Assembly: GCA_963783695.1 (NCBI GenBank)
Contig: CAWAOM010000007.1
Location: 248,001 to 312,000 of the forward strand
Length of the DNA: 64,000 nucleotides
From: BM003 sp963783695
GTDB taxonomy: Bacteria > Pseudomonadota > Gammaproteobacteria > Steroidobacterales > BM003
Direction of reading: 5' to 3'
The notes beneath the pieces were generated by a model. That model was not told the origin of the DNA. It saw only the letters and a list, made by a program, of their open reading frames with translations, and made no database searches. The translations under genes and the position numbers were made by a program. This document shows, piece after piece, positions 45,498 through 53,085 of this stretch. How positions within the stretch are numbered: the first letter of the stretch is position 1; every line of letters starts with the position of its first letter.

Positions 45498-46718
45498 GTG
45501 GCAGCAGCCGCGGTAAAACGGACGATCGGGGTATTGCTGGCGTTGGCCGTCCTGGTGCTGGCTGCCATCTTCGGTGATGACCTGCGGCGGGTCTACCGGG
45601 TCAATCACCTGTTCGATCCTGATGTGATCGTTGCGAACTTCCGTTCGATGGACCGCATGTTCGATACGCGTGGCGTGACCGCGAGTGAAGCGCCCGTGGC
45701 GTTCGAACGGCATTCCGCGGTGTTGCCGGCGTTCTATGAGTTCGAGGGTGAGCGCAGACCGCTGGCACAATTTCTCGAAGACACCTGGACCACCGGGCTG
45801 GTTGTGCTGGTCGACGGCAAACTCGCCCACCAGGAGTATTTTCTCGGTAACGACAGTAGTTCGCGCACGATCTCGTGGTCGGTCGCCAAGTCGGTGGTAT
45901 CTGCGCTCGTCGGCATTGCGATCGGCGAAGGGATCATCGCGGATGTCAATGAGGCGGTTACCACTTATGTGCCGTCTCTGGCCGCGAGCGGTTATGCCGA
46001 GGCCACGCTCGAGGATGTGCTGACGATGTCTTCCGGTGTCCGTTTTGACGAGGACTATGGCGATTTCAATTCCGACATCAACCGGATGGGGCGGGCCGTT
46101 GCATTCGGTACTTCGATCGACGCATTCGTCGGCTCACTGAAGCCGGAGCGTCCGCCCGGCACCTACCATCACTATGTCAGCATGGATACCCAGGTGCTGG
46201 CGATGGTGTTGCGCGAAGCGACCGGCGAATCACTCAGCAGTTACATGCAGAGTCGCCTGTGGCAGCGGATTGGCACCGAGGCGGACGCGTATTGGCTTGT
46301 CGATCGCAACGGCATGGAGCTGGCGTTTGGCTGCCTGAATGCGACGTTGCGCGACTACGCCCGATTCGGCCAGCTCTACCTCCAGACCGGGACCTGGGAA
46401 GGTGAGCAGATCGTGCCGGCAGAGTGGGTGAAGAGGTCGGTCAGACCGGAGGCGGCACGGCTCCAGCCGGGACCGAATCCGTCTTCGGATTCGGTGCTCG
46501 GTTATGGCTACCAGTGGTGGATACCGGGTGGCGACGAGGATGACTTTCTCGCGCTTGGTATTTACAACCAGTTTATCTACATCAACCCGTCACGGTCGGT
46601 CGTTATTGCGAAAAGCTCGGCCTATCCGGATTACAACAGCGACGGTGTGGCAAGGGAACTGGAAACGATCGCGATGTTTCGCGCGATCGCGCGTCATCTC
46701 GATCACAGCGATCGATAA
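45498..46718 (+). CDS. Serine hydrolase, class C beta-lactamase family
   Basis: A 406-residue protein starting at a GTG (45498), with GGGAG upstream. An N-terminal signal-anchor (about 5-24) points to the periplasm or inner membrane. The serine motif is Ser-Trp-Ser-Val-Ala-Lys-Ser (Ser-x-x-Lys). The second motif is Tyr-Val-Ser in place of the usual Tyr-x-Asn, and the Gly-Tyr-Gly-Tyr-Gln-Trp-Trp segment is typical of esterase/peptidase-type members. The class probably hydrolyses esters or D-amino-acid peptides rather than antibiotics. It converges with the methyltransferase gene with a 15-base gap. Confidence 0.85.
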   Translation: MAAAAVKRTIGVLLALAVLVLAAIFGDDLRRVYRVNHLFDPDVIVANFRSMDRMFDTRGVTASEAPVAFERHSAVLPAFYEFEGERRPLAQFLEDTWTTGLVVLVDGKLAHQEYFLGNDSSSRTISWSVAKSVVSALVGIAIGEGIIADVNEAVTTYVPSLAASGYAEATLEDVLTMSSGVRFDEDYGDFNSDINRMGRAVAFGTSIDAFVGSLKPERPPGTYHHYVSMDTQVLAMVLREATGESLSSYMQSRLWQRIGTEADAYWLVDRNGMELAFGCLNATLRDYARFGQLYLQTGTWEGEQIVPAEWVKRSVRPEAARLQPGPNPSSDSVLGYGYQWWIPGGDEDDFLALGIYNQFIYINPSRSVVIAKSSAYPDYNSDGVARELETIAMFRAIARHLDHSDR

Positions 46719-46733
46719 AGCCTGATTACGGTC

Positions 46734-47492
46734 TTATTCGGGTTTGCGGAAGCGATAGACAAAGCGATCGGTTTTGCCACGCACCGACGGATCGAAGCTC
46801 GACTTAGTTGTATCGTCGTTCACGGTTCGCAGTACATCGCTCTCCGCTTCAAAAACGAAACCAGCGGCTACTATTTCCTTGCGCGCAAGCGCCGGGTCGA
46901 TCCGGTGCAGCGTTTCACCGGTATCCGGCGGCGAACCGGGCGCGGCAGCATGATCAACCACACCGAGCACCGCACCGGGTTTCATCGCCTGGTAGATTTC
47001 GCCGAGCATTGCCGGGCCGTCAATTTTCATCCAGCCGTTTTTTTCGTCGACATGGTAGATGTCGTGGTAGCACAGGATCATCGTCACTGCGTCAAACGTG
47101 GCGGAAGGTAAATCCAGTTCGTTGTTTTCCGCGGTAAAGCGCTTCACCTGATCGAGTCTGCCGCCGCTATAGCGTGCCGCAATCGGGTCCTTTAGCCAGT
47201 TCAGATAGGGCTGGTTGTTGTGCGCCCAGACCTGGCCATCGGTGCCGACCGTGTAGGCCAGTATTTCCGCGTAGTAGCCGCTCCCCGAGAACATGTCCAG
47301 AACAGTCATGCCGGGTTCGATGCGGAAAAATTCGAGGACGGTTTCCGGTTTGCGCCGGGCATCGCTACTGCGATCGGCCGCCGGGCGCGCCGGGTTTGCA
47401 AGTGCCATGTGAACCGCATCGTCGGCGGCGGCTGTGGCGGTTGCAGACAGCAGAAGAGCCAGCGCGACGCCGGCTGTGGTGAATCTGGTCAT
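46734..47492 (-). CDS. Class I SAM-dependent methyltransferase with signal peptide
   Basis: A 252-residue protein. From the ATG at 47492 (GGGGGAG upstream) it has a hydrophobic signal segment ending Ala-Thr-Ala-Ala-Ala. A Rossmann-type methyltransferase follows, with Val-Leu-Asp-Met-Phe-Ser-Gly-Ser-Gly-Tyr-Tyr near residue 60 and a Leu-Gly-Val-Val-Asp-His strand further on. An exported methyltransferase is odd, because S-adenosylmethionine is cytosolic. The family (COG4798-like) is nevertheless known to carry such signals. Substrate unknown. Confidence 0.8.
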   Translation of the reverse strand: MTRFTTAGVALALLLSATATAAADDAVHMALANPARPAADRSSDARRKPETVLEFFRIEPGMTVLDMFSGSGYYAEILAYTVGTDGQVWAHNNQPYLNWLKDPIAARYSGGRLDQVKRFTAENNELDLPSATFDAVTMILCYHDIYHVDEKNGWMKIDGPAMLGEIYQAMKPGAVLGVVDHAAAPGSPPDTGETLHRIDPALARKEIVAAGFVFEAESDVLRTVNDDTTKSSFDPSVRGKTDRFVYRFRKPE

Positions 47493-47821
47493 GATGCTCC
47501 CCCGAGGAACTCGATTCTGGTTCGACCCGCCACAAGCCAATAGGTTTCGAGCCACGGCCTGAACTTTAACCTGGCGGCCTTTGCATCGTTCACAATGCCG
47601 CCTGTGTTTTGCCAGGTCTCGCAAAATCGAGCCTGCGGCGGATTTGCCGGAGCGGCGAGTAGAGATGGCCAGCGCGACAAGGCGCTTCCGGATCGGGCAC
47701 GGCGGGGGCCGCGATTAGTTGCGTGATCGTGCCCGGTTTGGCGCGATCATCGCTCGCTTGTTGCGGGCCTTTCTATGGTCAGTGCCGTAATGGGTGGCTG
47801 GCAGGCCCTGCTGCGAGGGCG
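47493..47821. other. Non-coding stretch, nothing recognised
   Basis: These 329 bases carry no gene with convincing features. They must hold the methyltransferase promoter and the 3' end of the lytic transglycosylase message. Confidence 0.4.
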
Positions 47822-49858
47822 TCAGATCGCCGGCGTCGAGCCGTCCCCGAGGGGCTGCAGCAGCGGGAAGTGAACTTCCGCGCCGGGGCGGATCCGGTCA
47901 AAATTGATATCCGGGTTGTATTGTCTCAGCAACCAGACCGGCACCTTGTACTGGCGTTGCGCGAGCACCCAGACCGAGTCGCCGGGTTTCACTTTGTGAA
48001 TTTCCATATCGCGAATCTGGTAGCGGGCGAAAAAAGCCTCCTGCAGATCGCGATGATAGGCCAGCCGCAGCTGTTCGAACGCAGACACATCGACGTTGGA
48101 GAAATCGAGTTTGAGTCGCTGGCCGATGATCACCGGTTTGCCGAAAGCCAGGCTGTTCAGGTCACGTAGCCGCTGGGTTCGCACCTTAAGCCAGTCTGCG
48201 TAATGTCCGAGCGTTTCCATCGCCTGCACTTCAATCCGGTTGTCGTCGGCGACGGTATAGTCGCTGGGGTCCGCGGCGAGATCCGGTTGCGCCGTGGCAA
48301 GTGCGCTGAACTCGATATTATCGACAGCGGCCTCGTTGTCAGCAATCGGCATTCCACTGTCGGCAACGACCAGCGGGTCTGCCGGTTGCACGGCAGGTTC
48401 GGATGCAGGTGCGTGCACGGCCGCAGCCGCAGCGGCGGACGAACTCGCTTCGATCATGCCGGTACTGGCTGACGCAGCATCGGTGGTCGCGGGAGCTGTT
48501 GCAGCGGCAACAACGACGGGTTGCGAATCCGCTGCCACGACCACGCCGTCGGCAGCCGGCAGGCGCAGCACCTGGCCGGCGCGGATCATGTTGCGGCTGC
48601 GCAGATTGTTGATCTGCATCAGGTCGCCGACCGTGACGCCATAGTCGTTCGCAATGCCCGACAATGTATCGCCGCGTTTGACCCTGTGGATGACATCCGG
48701 TTTTTGTTGCGAGTGGCGCGCGCTCGCGTCGATTGCGGCCAGCAGGCCCGCAATATCGCCATTGACCGAGTGGCCCGGCAGTCGCAGTTCGTAGCCTTTC
48801 GGGATGTATTTGTTGCCGGTCCAGACCGTCGGCATCAGAGCCGGGTTGTAGTAACGCAACGTCTCCTCATCGACGCCAAAGCTCTCGGCGGCCGATGCGG
48901 TGCTGACATAGTCTTCCATCGGCACTTTGACGATATCGGGCGGGACGTCGATCTGCAGCGGTCCGAAGTACTTCTCAGGGTCCGCATCGATTTGTACGGC
49001 CGCAAGAAACGCCGGATAGAAGTTACGCGAGGCGAATCCGAAGGCCCGGCCGCGGTACTGACGAAGTACTATCTCCGGATCGTCGGTGCCGAGCTTGCGG
49101 ATGGCGCGGCGCATACCGGAAACGCCATGGTTGTAGGCGGTCAGCGCCAACGGCCAGCTTTTGAGCGTGTCATGATTGTAAGCAAGCAAACTGGCGGCGG
49201 CTCCCGTCGCGATGTAGGGGTCCATCCGCTCGTCCATTACGTGATCGATGCGCATGAAACGCCGCCCTGTCGAGCGCGTGAACTGCCACATTCCGGCCGC
49301 ACCGACCTTGGAATAGGCGTCGGGATTGAACGAAGACTCCACGTGGGGAAGCGCCGCAATCTCCGGTGGCAGACCACGCCTGGCAAGGGTTTCGTCAATG
49401 AAAGGTTTCCACCGACCGGACCGGACCACGCCGGCGCGGAAGCGGTCCGCCTGGCCAAGTTGGAATCGCAGTCGCGAGGCGGCCGCCTTCAGTTCCTCGT
49501 TGGTCACATCGACGGGCCACAAATCCAGTACCCGATTCTCATCCTTGGTCAGCCCGATGCGTTTGCCGCCGGCCAGCCGCAACAGGATTTTCTTATAGCG
49601 CTGTTTTGTCGCCGAGATGTCTTTCTTGCGTGCGCGTCTCGACGTATTCGCGCTGTAGTCGAGCTGTTCGTAAACGATACCGAGCCGGCGGTCGTCGTGG
49701 ATCAGGCCGCTGGTTGTCGGTACCTCGGTGTAGATTCGTGTCCAGAATGCGACGTCCGGCTCGAGCCCCGCGGGACGGGGGAACACGGACTCCGCTGCGG
49801 CTGCGTTCGTGACACCCGCGAATATTGCCAATAAGAACAGAAAGCTTGTACGTATCAT
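47822..49858 (-). CDS. mltD: MltD-like lytic transglycosylase with LysM domains
   Basis: A 678-residue exported protein. Signal peptide (Phe-Leu-Phe-Leu-Leu-Ala-Ile), no lipobox. The transglycosylase domain (about 145-300) has the catalytic Glu174 in Pro-His-Val-Glu-Ser-Ser-Phe-Asn-Pro, Ala-Ala-Gly-Met-Trp-Gln-Phe, and Ala-Tyr-Asn-His-Gly-Val. One clear LysM repeat lies near 395-440, a degenerate one near 540-595, and a clear one near 620-670 at the C-terminus. An Ala/Val/Ser-rich linker of about 90 residues separates the first from the rest. It cleaves peptidoglycan glycan chains to anhydro-ends. MltD is named by architecture; a lipid anchor is missing here. Confidence 0.88.
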   Translation of the reverse strand: MIRTSFLFLLAIFAGVTNAAAAESVFPRPAGLEPDVAFWTRIYTEVPTTSGLIHDDRRLGIVYEQLDYSANTSRRARKKDISATKQRYKKILLRLAGGKRIGLTKDENRVLDLWPVDVTNEELKAAASRLRFQLGQADRFRAGVVRSGRWKPFIDETLARRGLPPEIAALPHVESSFNPDAYSKVGAAGMWQFTRSTGRRFMRIDHVMDERMDPYIATGAAASLLAYNHDTLKSWPLALTAYNHGVSGMRRAIRKLGTDDPEIVLRQYRGRAFGFASRNFYPAFLAAVQIDADPEKYFGPLQIDVPPDIVKVPMEDYVSTASAAESFGVDEETLRYYNPALMPTVWTGNKYIPKGYELRLPGHSVNGDIAGLLAAIDASARHSQQKPDVIHRVKRGDTLSGIANDYGVTVGDLMQINNLRSRNMIRAGQVLRLPAADGVVVAADSQPVVVAAATAPATTDAASASTGMIEASSSAAAAAAVHAPASEPAVQPADPLVVADSGMPIADNEAAVDNIEFSALATAQPDLAADPSDYTVADDNRIEVQAMETLGHYADWLKVRTQRLRDLNSLAFGKPVIIGQRLKLDFSNVDVSAFEQLRLAYHRDLQEAFFARYQIRDMEIHKVKPGDSVWVLAQRQYKVPVWLLRQYNPDINFDRIRPGAEVHFPLLQPLGDGSTPAI

Positions 49859-50078
49859 CCCTGCATCCGGTTCGGTTTAGCTTACTCAGGCGGCTTAGAA
49901 AGCCGCTTGCTGTCACGGCGACAGACTGGAATCGTAGTGTAGGCGCCCGGGGTCCGCCAAGCCGGGACGCAGGTCACGATTTTGACATAAGCGACAGGTG
50001 CGATGCAGGTCGGGCCGCAACGGCAACGATGCCCGAGGCGCTGGGAGGGCCGGGTGCGCAGGGTCAGCCCCGAGGATC

Positions 50079-50381
50079 TTATCGCGGCCTTGGACGCGGC
50101 CGGGCCGGCAGGGGAGTGGGGCGCGGACGATTCGTCGGTGGCCTGTGCCCGGGCGGTCGGTGTCCCGGCGGCCGGTGGTGGGGTGGGCGCACCACGACCG
50201 TGTTGTTGTAACAGCAGCGGGAACGATAATACGGATCGCGCCAGTACGAGCCACCGTAGTACCCGCTGCTTGCATAGACTGTCGTCGATCCTGAGCCGCC
50301 ACTGCCCGAACACCCGCTCATGGCGAGGCAAATGACCACAATGGCCGCGCTTGCGAGAATAGTAATCGTGGCCCTTTTCAC
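50079..50381 (-). CDS. Small lipoprotein with Arg/Pro/His-rich tail, unknown
   Basis: A 100-residue protein starting at a GTG (50381, GGAGGAG upstream). Signal peptide with lipobox Ala-Met-Ser-Gly-Cys, then a Gly/Ser stretch, Tyr-rich segments and a C-terminal half of repeated Arg-Pro-Pro-Gly-His units ending in Arg-Pro repeats. The GTG overlaps the stop of the upstream tandem-VOC gene by three bases, so it is translationally coupled. The basic tail could contact peptidoglycan or lipopolysaccharide. No family recognised. Confidence 0.68.
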   Translation of the reverse strand: MKRATITILASAAIVVICLAMSGCSGSGGSGSTTVYASSGYYGGSYWRDPYYRSRCCYNNTVVVRPPHHRPPGHRPPGHRPPTNRPRPTPLPARPRPRPR

Positions 50382-51271
50382 GGTGACTCCTCCGTTTCTT
50401 GCTCGGGGTAGTCCCATCGCAGCAACGCGATCAGCGTGCCGACCGGGTCCGCGATGACCGCGAGATCGCTCTCGAGAATTTCGTCATCCGGGGCCAGCAA
50501 GACCTTGCCGCCCTGAGCCACGATTTTTTCGAGACTGCGGGTCATGTTCTCGACGCGAATAAAGCCGAGCCAGGTGGGCACCTGTTCGGAATCGTCCGAC
50601 AACGGACCAATTGCTGCTCGCGCGTGGCCGCTGCTCTGCAGATAGACGTCGATGAAATCAGGGGTATCTTCCTTTTCGAAGATCTCGTAGCCGAAAATTG
50701 TCTGGTAGTAGTCGATGGCCTGGCGCACGTCGCGGGTGAACAGTTCCCACCATATCCAGTCGCCAAAATCCGCTTGGTAGTCGGCGGGGTCACCCGTAGC
50801 AGAACGGATGATGCCAAACACTTCCTCGGATGGTCCCGCATGGATCGAAAACTCGCCGCGATTGGCATGGTTGCGGTAGCCGAGCAGTTCCTCGCCGCCT
50901 TTTGCGGTTATTTCGGCGCCCGTGGTCTTTACATCTTCGACGGAAACGTAATGGACCCAGCGGCCATAGTCTTCAATGCCCTCCGGAGCCGCGCGATAGG
51001 CGACACCGGCGACCGGAAGACCACCGTTATAAAACATGCCGTAGGCATTCTCGCCAGTAGTGATATTGCGCCATTGCCAGCCGAAAGCCTGCTGATAAAA
51101 TTCCCTGGCACGCTCGACGTCGTCAGTGAACAGGTCGGCCCAGACAAATTTCCCTGGCAGGTATTGGTTTGTTGGCGGATCGGTGAGCGCCGGCAATGGC
51201 GGCAGGTTGACTGTTTGTGCCGGTGCGGGCAGCACGAAAAACAGCAAGAAGATCAGGGCGGTGATACGCAT
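50378..51271 (-). CDS. Exported tandem-VOC (glyoxalase-fold) protein
   Basis: A 297-residue protein with a signal peptide (Ile-Phe-Leu-Leu-Phe-Phe-Val-Leu-Pro-Ala-Pro-Ala). Two VOC modules follow: about 38-155 (Phe-Val-Trp-Ala-Asp-Leu-Phe-Thr-Asp-Asp) and about 168-290 (Trp-Trp-Glu-Leu-Phe-Thr-Arg-Asp, ending Ile-Ala-Asp-Pro-Val-Gly-Thr). Each module resembles the CFP32/27-kDa-antigen-type VOC proteins, which are normally cytosolic. The start is ATG at 51271. The 3' end overlaps the small lipoprotein gene, so the two products are likely made together in the envelope. Confidence 0.85.
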   Translation of the reverse strand: MRITALIFLLFFVLPAPAQTVNLPPLPALTDPPTNQYLPGKFVWADLFTDDVERAREFYQQAFGWQWRNITTGENAYGMFYNGGLPVAGVAYRAAPEGIEDYGRWVHYVSVEDVKTTGAEITAKGGEELLGYRNHANRGEFSIHAGPSEEVFGIIRSATGDPADYQADFGDWIWWELFTRDVRQAIDYYQTIFGYEIFEKEDTPDFIDVYLQSSGHARAAIGPLSDDSEQVPTWLGFIRVENMTRSLEKIVAQGGKVLLAPDDEILESDLAVIADPVGTLIALLRWDYPEQETEESP

Positions 51272-51439
51272 ATTGGCCCGGCCTCCTCGGCACGGTTCGA
51301 GTTTTGGTTGAGCCCGGAGCCTGCATCATCGATGAACTTGGCGGCGAAGTCCAACCAGACTGCTGCGGCATCGCCAGATTTGCCGCTGCTGACCCGCGGC
51401 AACGATAATCGGATCGTGGCCAATCCGATTCCAAAGTAA

Positions 51440-51892
51440 ACCGAAGCGTTTCGCTTCGATGACTGTTTGCTCGATACCGCTGTCCGGGAACTGCACCGTG
51501 GCGGTACAACCGTGGCGATTGAGCCGCGTGCGTTCGACCTCCTTGTTTACCTGATCCGCAATCGCGAGCGCACCGTTACCAAAGATGAGCTGCTCGACGC
51601 GCTGTGGACCGGACAGGTCGTGGCCGCGACTTCGCTGACCCGTTGTGTGATGAAGGCGCGCAAGGCTGTCGGCGATACTGCGGGCGACGGTCAGGTTATA
51701 AAAACCCTGCCACGCCACGGCTACCGCTTCGTCGCGATCCTCGACGCGGTGGCCGGGCAGTTGGAGGGTGAGTTGGCAGTGCAGAGTGACCCGGAGGTTG
51801 CCCTCGAACGGTCGTCGGCTGGCGACCGGGATGCCGCGAATCGGATTCCAGAAATTTTTCCATTACATCGCCCGCGACCAGGAGCAGGGTGA
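51440..51892 (+). pseudogene. Winged-helix (CadC/ToxR-type) remnant without a proper start
   Basis: The translated sequence is a good Trans_reg_C winged helix: Phe-Arg-Phe-Asp-Asp-Cys-Leu-Leu-Asp, Glu-Pro-Arg-Ala-Phe-Asp-Leu-Leu-Val-Tyr-Leu, Lys-Asp-Glu-Leu-Leu-Asp-Ala-Leu-Trp, and Leu-Pro-Arg-His-Gly-Tyr-Arg-Phe-Val-Ala. The frame is blocked by TAA at 51437-51439, only three codons before the domain starts. The first possible start (TTG, 51467) would remove the first strand. After the domain only about 50 unordered residues remain, with no membrane span or TPR. I read it as a decayed relative of the regulators at 56-61 kb; a very short functional protein cannot be excluded. Confidence 0.6.
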
Positions 51893-52507
51893 GGAGCATG
51901 CGATTCTGCTCGAGCGCGTATGGGACGAGTAAGCCCTGCGATCAGGAGGGCGGGGGAACGACCGGCGTTGGCTCAGCCGCGGCCAATCTGATCGTCAGGG
52001 TAAAACACCCCGGTAATACCGCTGTCCTCCTCAAACAACTCGGTGCAGGGCTGCATCCGCGACGGGCCGAAAGGCAGCGGCGCATTCATGGGTGTGCGCA
52101 GGGAGGACGCATCGGAATTCCCGGCGTCACCCGCCCCGCTTCGGGTGTTGGCGCGATTCCGCCTGCTGCTGAAAAAGTTCATCTGCCGTTGACCCTTGGG
52201 GTGTTTGATATGCCACACGATGCCGTAAACTCGCGCGATTGTCCGTGAAGAAAGTCTCATCTCCCCGGTCTGGTGCGGGGGCGCGATCGGCGCTTCCCGT
52301 GTGGCGCTGCCGCGGGTGTTCGCGGCCGACTGCCACGCTGGCTCTCAAGTGCCGCAGCCCGGCTGCGACCTGGATAAACACCCAGTTAACTGGATAAATA
52401 AACAGTTATCGGTATGTGATACTTGCTTGGTAAAAATTATCTATAAAAACAAATAACTATCTAACTCATAACTTTGCGTCGATGCGTGAGACAGGGTTTT
52501 CGATAAA
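51893..52507. other. Non-coding stretch with AT-rich, palindromic block
   Basis: No gene recognised in about 615 bases. From 52381 to 52480 the sequence becomes strikingly AT-rich compared with its surroundings. At 52383-52392 lies a perfect palindrome CAGTTAACTG, and a further CAGTTA at 52403-52408 completes an inverted repeat with it. This could be an operator or promoter feature for the small gene downstream. Confidence 0.5.
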
Positions 52508-52543
52508 CGAATGCTGCAATGCAACCAAGCATTGCAGCATTCG
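52508..52543 (+). ncRNA. Perfect 14-bp stem-loop in the leader of the small membrane gene
   Basis: Arms 52508-52521 and 52530-52543 are exact complements with an 8-base loop. It lies about 110 bases before a gene start, in a region without a coding frame of its own. Probably part of a structured 5' leader or a small RNA. Confidence 0.55.
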
Positions 52544-52576
52544 GCCAAATCCACTCGCGCTTCCACCGTCAGAATG

Positions 52577-52633
52577 CCGCTCCACGGTCAGGACAACACT
52601 CAGGGCGTTGTCCGGACCTGAACACCGGAGCGG
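52577..52633 (+). ncRNA. Second stem-loop in the same leader
   Basis: Outer arms (52577-52583 with 52627-52633) and an inner arm pair (52591-52597 with 52607-52613) are perfectly complementary. This structure ends 20 bases before the next start codon, close enough to influence ribosome access. Confidence 0.5.
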
Positions 52634-52653
52634 ACATCGGGAGAGTGGAAGCG

Positions 52654-52911
52654 ATGAAAATTATCAACGCGGATTTTGCTGCACGGCCCTGTTCCATGTT
52701 GTGGGCGTCGCGACAATGGCTGGCTTTTTACCGCCACGCACTGTTCGGATTTATCCCCGCCGGATTTCTCGGTGTTGCGGCGATTACGCTTGCCAGCGAA
52801 ATTCACAGTGAGCCGCGGGCGATGATCGCCGTTACCGCTGCCACCCTGATCGCGCCGGCGGTCAGGGCAACCTATCGTTACGTATTGTGGCGTCGCTGGA
52901 GCCGGCTCTAG
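52654..52911 (+). CDS. Small membrane protein behind a structured leader, unknown
   Basis: An 85-residue protein. GGGAGAG precedes the ATG. It has a polar start and two hydrophobic segments (about 24-46 and 55-75) with an aromatic, Arg-rich end (Tyr-Val-Leu-Trp-Arg-Arg-Trp). Probably two membrane spans. No family recognised. The highly structured leader suggests regulated synthesis. Confidence 0.55.
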   Translation: MKIINADFAARPCSMLWASRQWLAFYRHALFGFIPAGFLGVAAITLASEIHSEPRAMIAVTAATLIAPAVRATYRYVLWRRWSRL

Positions 52912-53085
52912 CCGGGGCTCCCCACCGTTTTGCGCCCGGCCCGCCCGTCCGCAGCGTGGCGGATCCGAGCCTGCTGCCACGCTGGCGGATGCCGGGTCCG
53001 CCGGGACTGCCTCTGCGCCGTTCAGGAGTCTGACGCATAATATCCGCCGCGCCAGCCGGCGATTACCCGACAAAAGGATCATCCC

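Noticed and set aside
48521..49834. A 437-codon plus-strand open frame opposite the MltD-like gene
   Set aside because: Composition is Arg/His/Ala-rich without structure; the minus-strand enzyme explains the region.
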